Source: Streptococcus sp. | Lineage (GTDB): Bacteria; Bacillota; Bacilli; Lactobacillales; Aerococcaceae | Assembly: GCA_015264885.1 (NCBI GenBank) | Contig: JABZYY010000059.1 | Span: 274-7,234, forward strand | Reading direction: 5' to 3' | Length of the DNA: 6,961 nucleotides | Translations under genes and position numbers: made by a program | The notes under the pieces: model-generated | Seen by the model: the letters and a program-made list of their open reading frames with translations, nothing else | What the model was told of the DNA's origin: nothing | Databases searched by the model: none | Part shown: positions 5,465 to 6,961 of the stretch, piece by piece | Layout: each line of letters starts with the position of its first letter | How positions within the stretch are numbered: position 1 is the first letter of the stretch

Positions 5465-6961
5465 ATGTTCGAACACTTATCTTTTAAAGGCGAGTGGCGA
5501 GCGTATCAAAAGCGCATTTTAGAAAAGAGCGATACGATTATGGCGGATGGCCATATTCATTTGGTGGCAGCTCCAGGTTCTGGGAAAACGACGCTAGGAA
5601 TCGAATTTATCCGTCGCAATAGTAATCCTGCGCTTATTTTAGTACCGACTGTGACGATTCGCCAGCAGTGGGTGGACCGTATTCGTGAGGCGTTTCTGGA
5701 TGATGCGAGTCTAGCCGATGAAATGATTTCGCAAAATCTGAAGCAGCCAAAGACCATCACCGTTGCGACGTATCAAGCCTTGCACAGTGCCATCAATCGT
5801 CTGGAAGGCGACGCGGAAGTAGAGGATACGGACGATGTGGTCGAGAACGAGCACTTTGATTTTAAAGACGTGGATATTATTAAGCTCTTTAAGGAAGCAA
5901 ATCTTGGAACATTATGCCTCGATGAGTGTCATCACTTGCGAAATGAATGGTGGAAGAGTCTAGAAACCTTCCGTAAATCCTTTGCGGATATAAATGTGAT
6001 TTCGCTAACGGCAACACCGCCATATGAAGGAGAACCTGCACTGTGGGAACGTTATGTGGCCATGTGTGGGGAAATTGATGAAGAAATTACCGTCCCAGAA
6101 CTCGTTAAAGAGGGCAGTTTGTGTCCGCACCAGGACTATGTGTATTTCTCTTTCCCAACGAAGGAAGAAGAGAAACAACTCGATCAGTTTTCTACGCAGA
6201 AGAGAGCATTCTTGAAAAATCTATCCTCTGATTCGATGTTTTGTGAGGCGGTGAGAACTAGCCGCGCGCTTGATGGCATCATCTCGGAAGATGAACTCTT
6301 AGATGAGCCGAAGTATCTCTCGGCAACACTGATTTTCCTACGACATAAAGGAATCGAGTTCCCGAAACATTTCCAACAATTACTGGGGGCGAGCCTCCTT
6401 CCGACGTTTGATTTGGCGTGGTTTGAAATCCTCTTACAAGGAATGTTATTCGACGTGCCGCATTGGTATGATTTATCCGAAGAAGACTGTAAAGAATTGA
6501 AGCATGAGTTGAAATCGCTCGGATTGATTGACCGTAAACAAGTACAGCTCCTTCGCAATAAACAACTCGACCAACTATTAAATCAATCGCTTGGAAAATT
6601 AAACGCCGTCCGAGAAATCTTTAAGGCTGAATATGAAACCTTAGGCAACGACTTGAGACAACTGATTCTAACCGACTTCATCCGAAAAGACTTTGAGGTA
6701 CACTTAGGGAATCCAGAAGTTCAATATAGCCAACTGGGCGTATTGCCTTACTTTGAAGTTCTACGTAGAGAGCTTGTGGAGCACCAATTAGACGTTCCTG
6801 TGGCCGTTTTAACGGGAAGTCTCGTGATTATCCCGACAGGTGTAAAATCGCGTTTAGAGGCTATTTTTGGCCCGGATAAAATCACCTTCCAACCAGTCGG
6901 ACAACTAGACGAGAAGGATTATGTGAAGGTCCGGTTAGTAGGGTCGCAACATGACTTAGTC
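5465..6961 (+). CDS. SF2 DEAD/DEAH-box helicase family protein, 3' end outside window
   Basis: The open frame holds 499 codons without a stop to the window edge, so the C-terminus is missing. It is a superfamily 2 nucleic-acid-dependent ATPase, COG1061/ResIII-like in its first lobe: WRAYQ (11-15) with Gln15 as Q-motif-like contact, Walker A APGSGKTT (36-43), motif Ia LVPTVTIRQQW (59-69), Walker B LDECHH (152-157) and motif III LTATPP (181-186). An acidic patch lies near 114-133. About 200 mainly helical residues follow motif III before LRQLILTDFIRKDF (397-410), which looks like the start of the second RecA lobe; VAVLTGSLVIIPTG (446-459) is next. Motifs V and VI would lie beyond the edge. No nuclease or methylase domain or partner gene is visible, so its role in repair, RNA metabolism or defence is undetermined. 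Confidence 0.88.
   Translation, partial: MFEHLSFKGEWRAYQKRILEKSDTIMADGHIHLVAAPGSGKTTLGIEFIRRNSNPALILVPTVTIRQQWVDRIREAFLDDASLADEMISQNLKQPKTITVATYQALHSAINRLEGDAEVEDTDDVVENEHFDFKDVDIIKLFKEANLGTLCLDECHHLRNEWWKSLETFRKSFADINVISLTATPPYEGEPALWERYVAMCGEIDEEITVPELVKEGSLCPHQDYVYFSFPTKEEEKQLDQFSTQKRAFLKNLSSDSMFCEAVRTSRALDGIISEDELLDEPKYLSATLIFLRHKGIEFPKHFQQLLGASLLPTFDLAWFEILLQGMLFDVPHWYDLSEEDCKELKHELKSLGLIDRKQVQLLRNKQLDQLLNQSLGKLNAVREIFKAEYETLGNDLRQLILTDFIRKDFEVHLGNPEVQYSQLGVLPYFEVLRRELVEHQLDVPVAVLTGSLVIIPTGVKSRLEAIFGPDKITFQPVGQLDEKDYVKVRLVGSQHDLV

Noticed and set aside
6184..6558. A 124-codon minus-strand open frame inside the helicase gene
   Set aside because: It is antisense to strongly conserved-looking helicase sequence, has a Ser/Cys-rich composition typical of a shadow frame, and no ribosome binding site or domain is visible.
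1..6961. CRISPR array, tRNA, rRNA, insertion sequence or prophage attachment site
   Set aside because: No regularly spaced repeats, cloverleaf sequences, transposase or integrase frames, or flanking target duplications were seen.

Overview
The window looks like chromosomal DNA from a low-GC Gram-positive bacterium. The signs are strong AAGGAGG-type ribosome binding sites, sigma-A-like promoters with TG-extended -10 boxes, U-tract intrinsic terminators, lipobox lipoproteins and a RibU-type ECF vitamin transporter under an FMN riboswitch. A lactic-acid-bacterium relative (Lactobacillales, perhaps Carnobacteriaceae) would fit, but that is inference; no marker gene fixes the species. All genes lie on the plus strand, and most of the window consists of short, independent transcription units.

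Region by region: (1) 1-1081 is a complete unit: consensus promoter, two tandemly duplicated small lipoproteins (DUF1307/YehR-like) and a strong terminator. (2) 1124-2045 is a riboflavin uptake unit: extended -10 promoter, FMN riboswitch aptamer, intrinsic terminator, a hairpin that could cover the Shine-Dalgarno sequence, ribU, and a terminator. (3) 2064-3994 is a probable two-gene operon: an SLC13/DASS-like carboxylate permease followed 16 bp later by a TTG-initiated monofunctional AroQ chorismate mutase, closed by a long interrupted hairpin terminator. (4) 4062-5433 encodes a cytoplasmic GH29 alpha-L-fucosidase with its own likely promoter. (5) 5434-6961 starts with a TGGTATAAT extended -10 box and holds the first 499 codons of an SF2 DEAD/DEAH-box helicase that runs off the window.

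The best understood circuit is riboflavin uptake. FMN bound by the leader should favour the terminator at 1303-1339 and shut off ribU; when flavin is scarce, transcription continues and RibU, working with an ECF energising module encoded elsewhere, imports riboflavin. No riboflavin biosynthesis gene is visible here. The permease/chorismate mutase pairing is suggestive but functionally unproven. The fucosidase stands without a sugar transporter or fucose catabolic genes. I found no CRISPR array, tRNA, rRNA, insertion sequence or clear mobile element, and no convincing evidence of a wholly new system. The items most worth a second look are the possible two-tier ribU leader, the permease/chorismate mutase operon, the multi-pairing terminator at 3926-3994, and the helicase with a large non-canonical segment between its two motor lobes.
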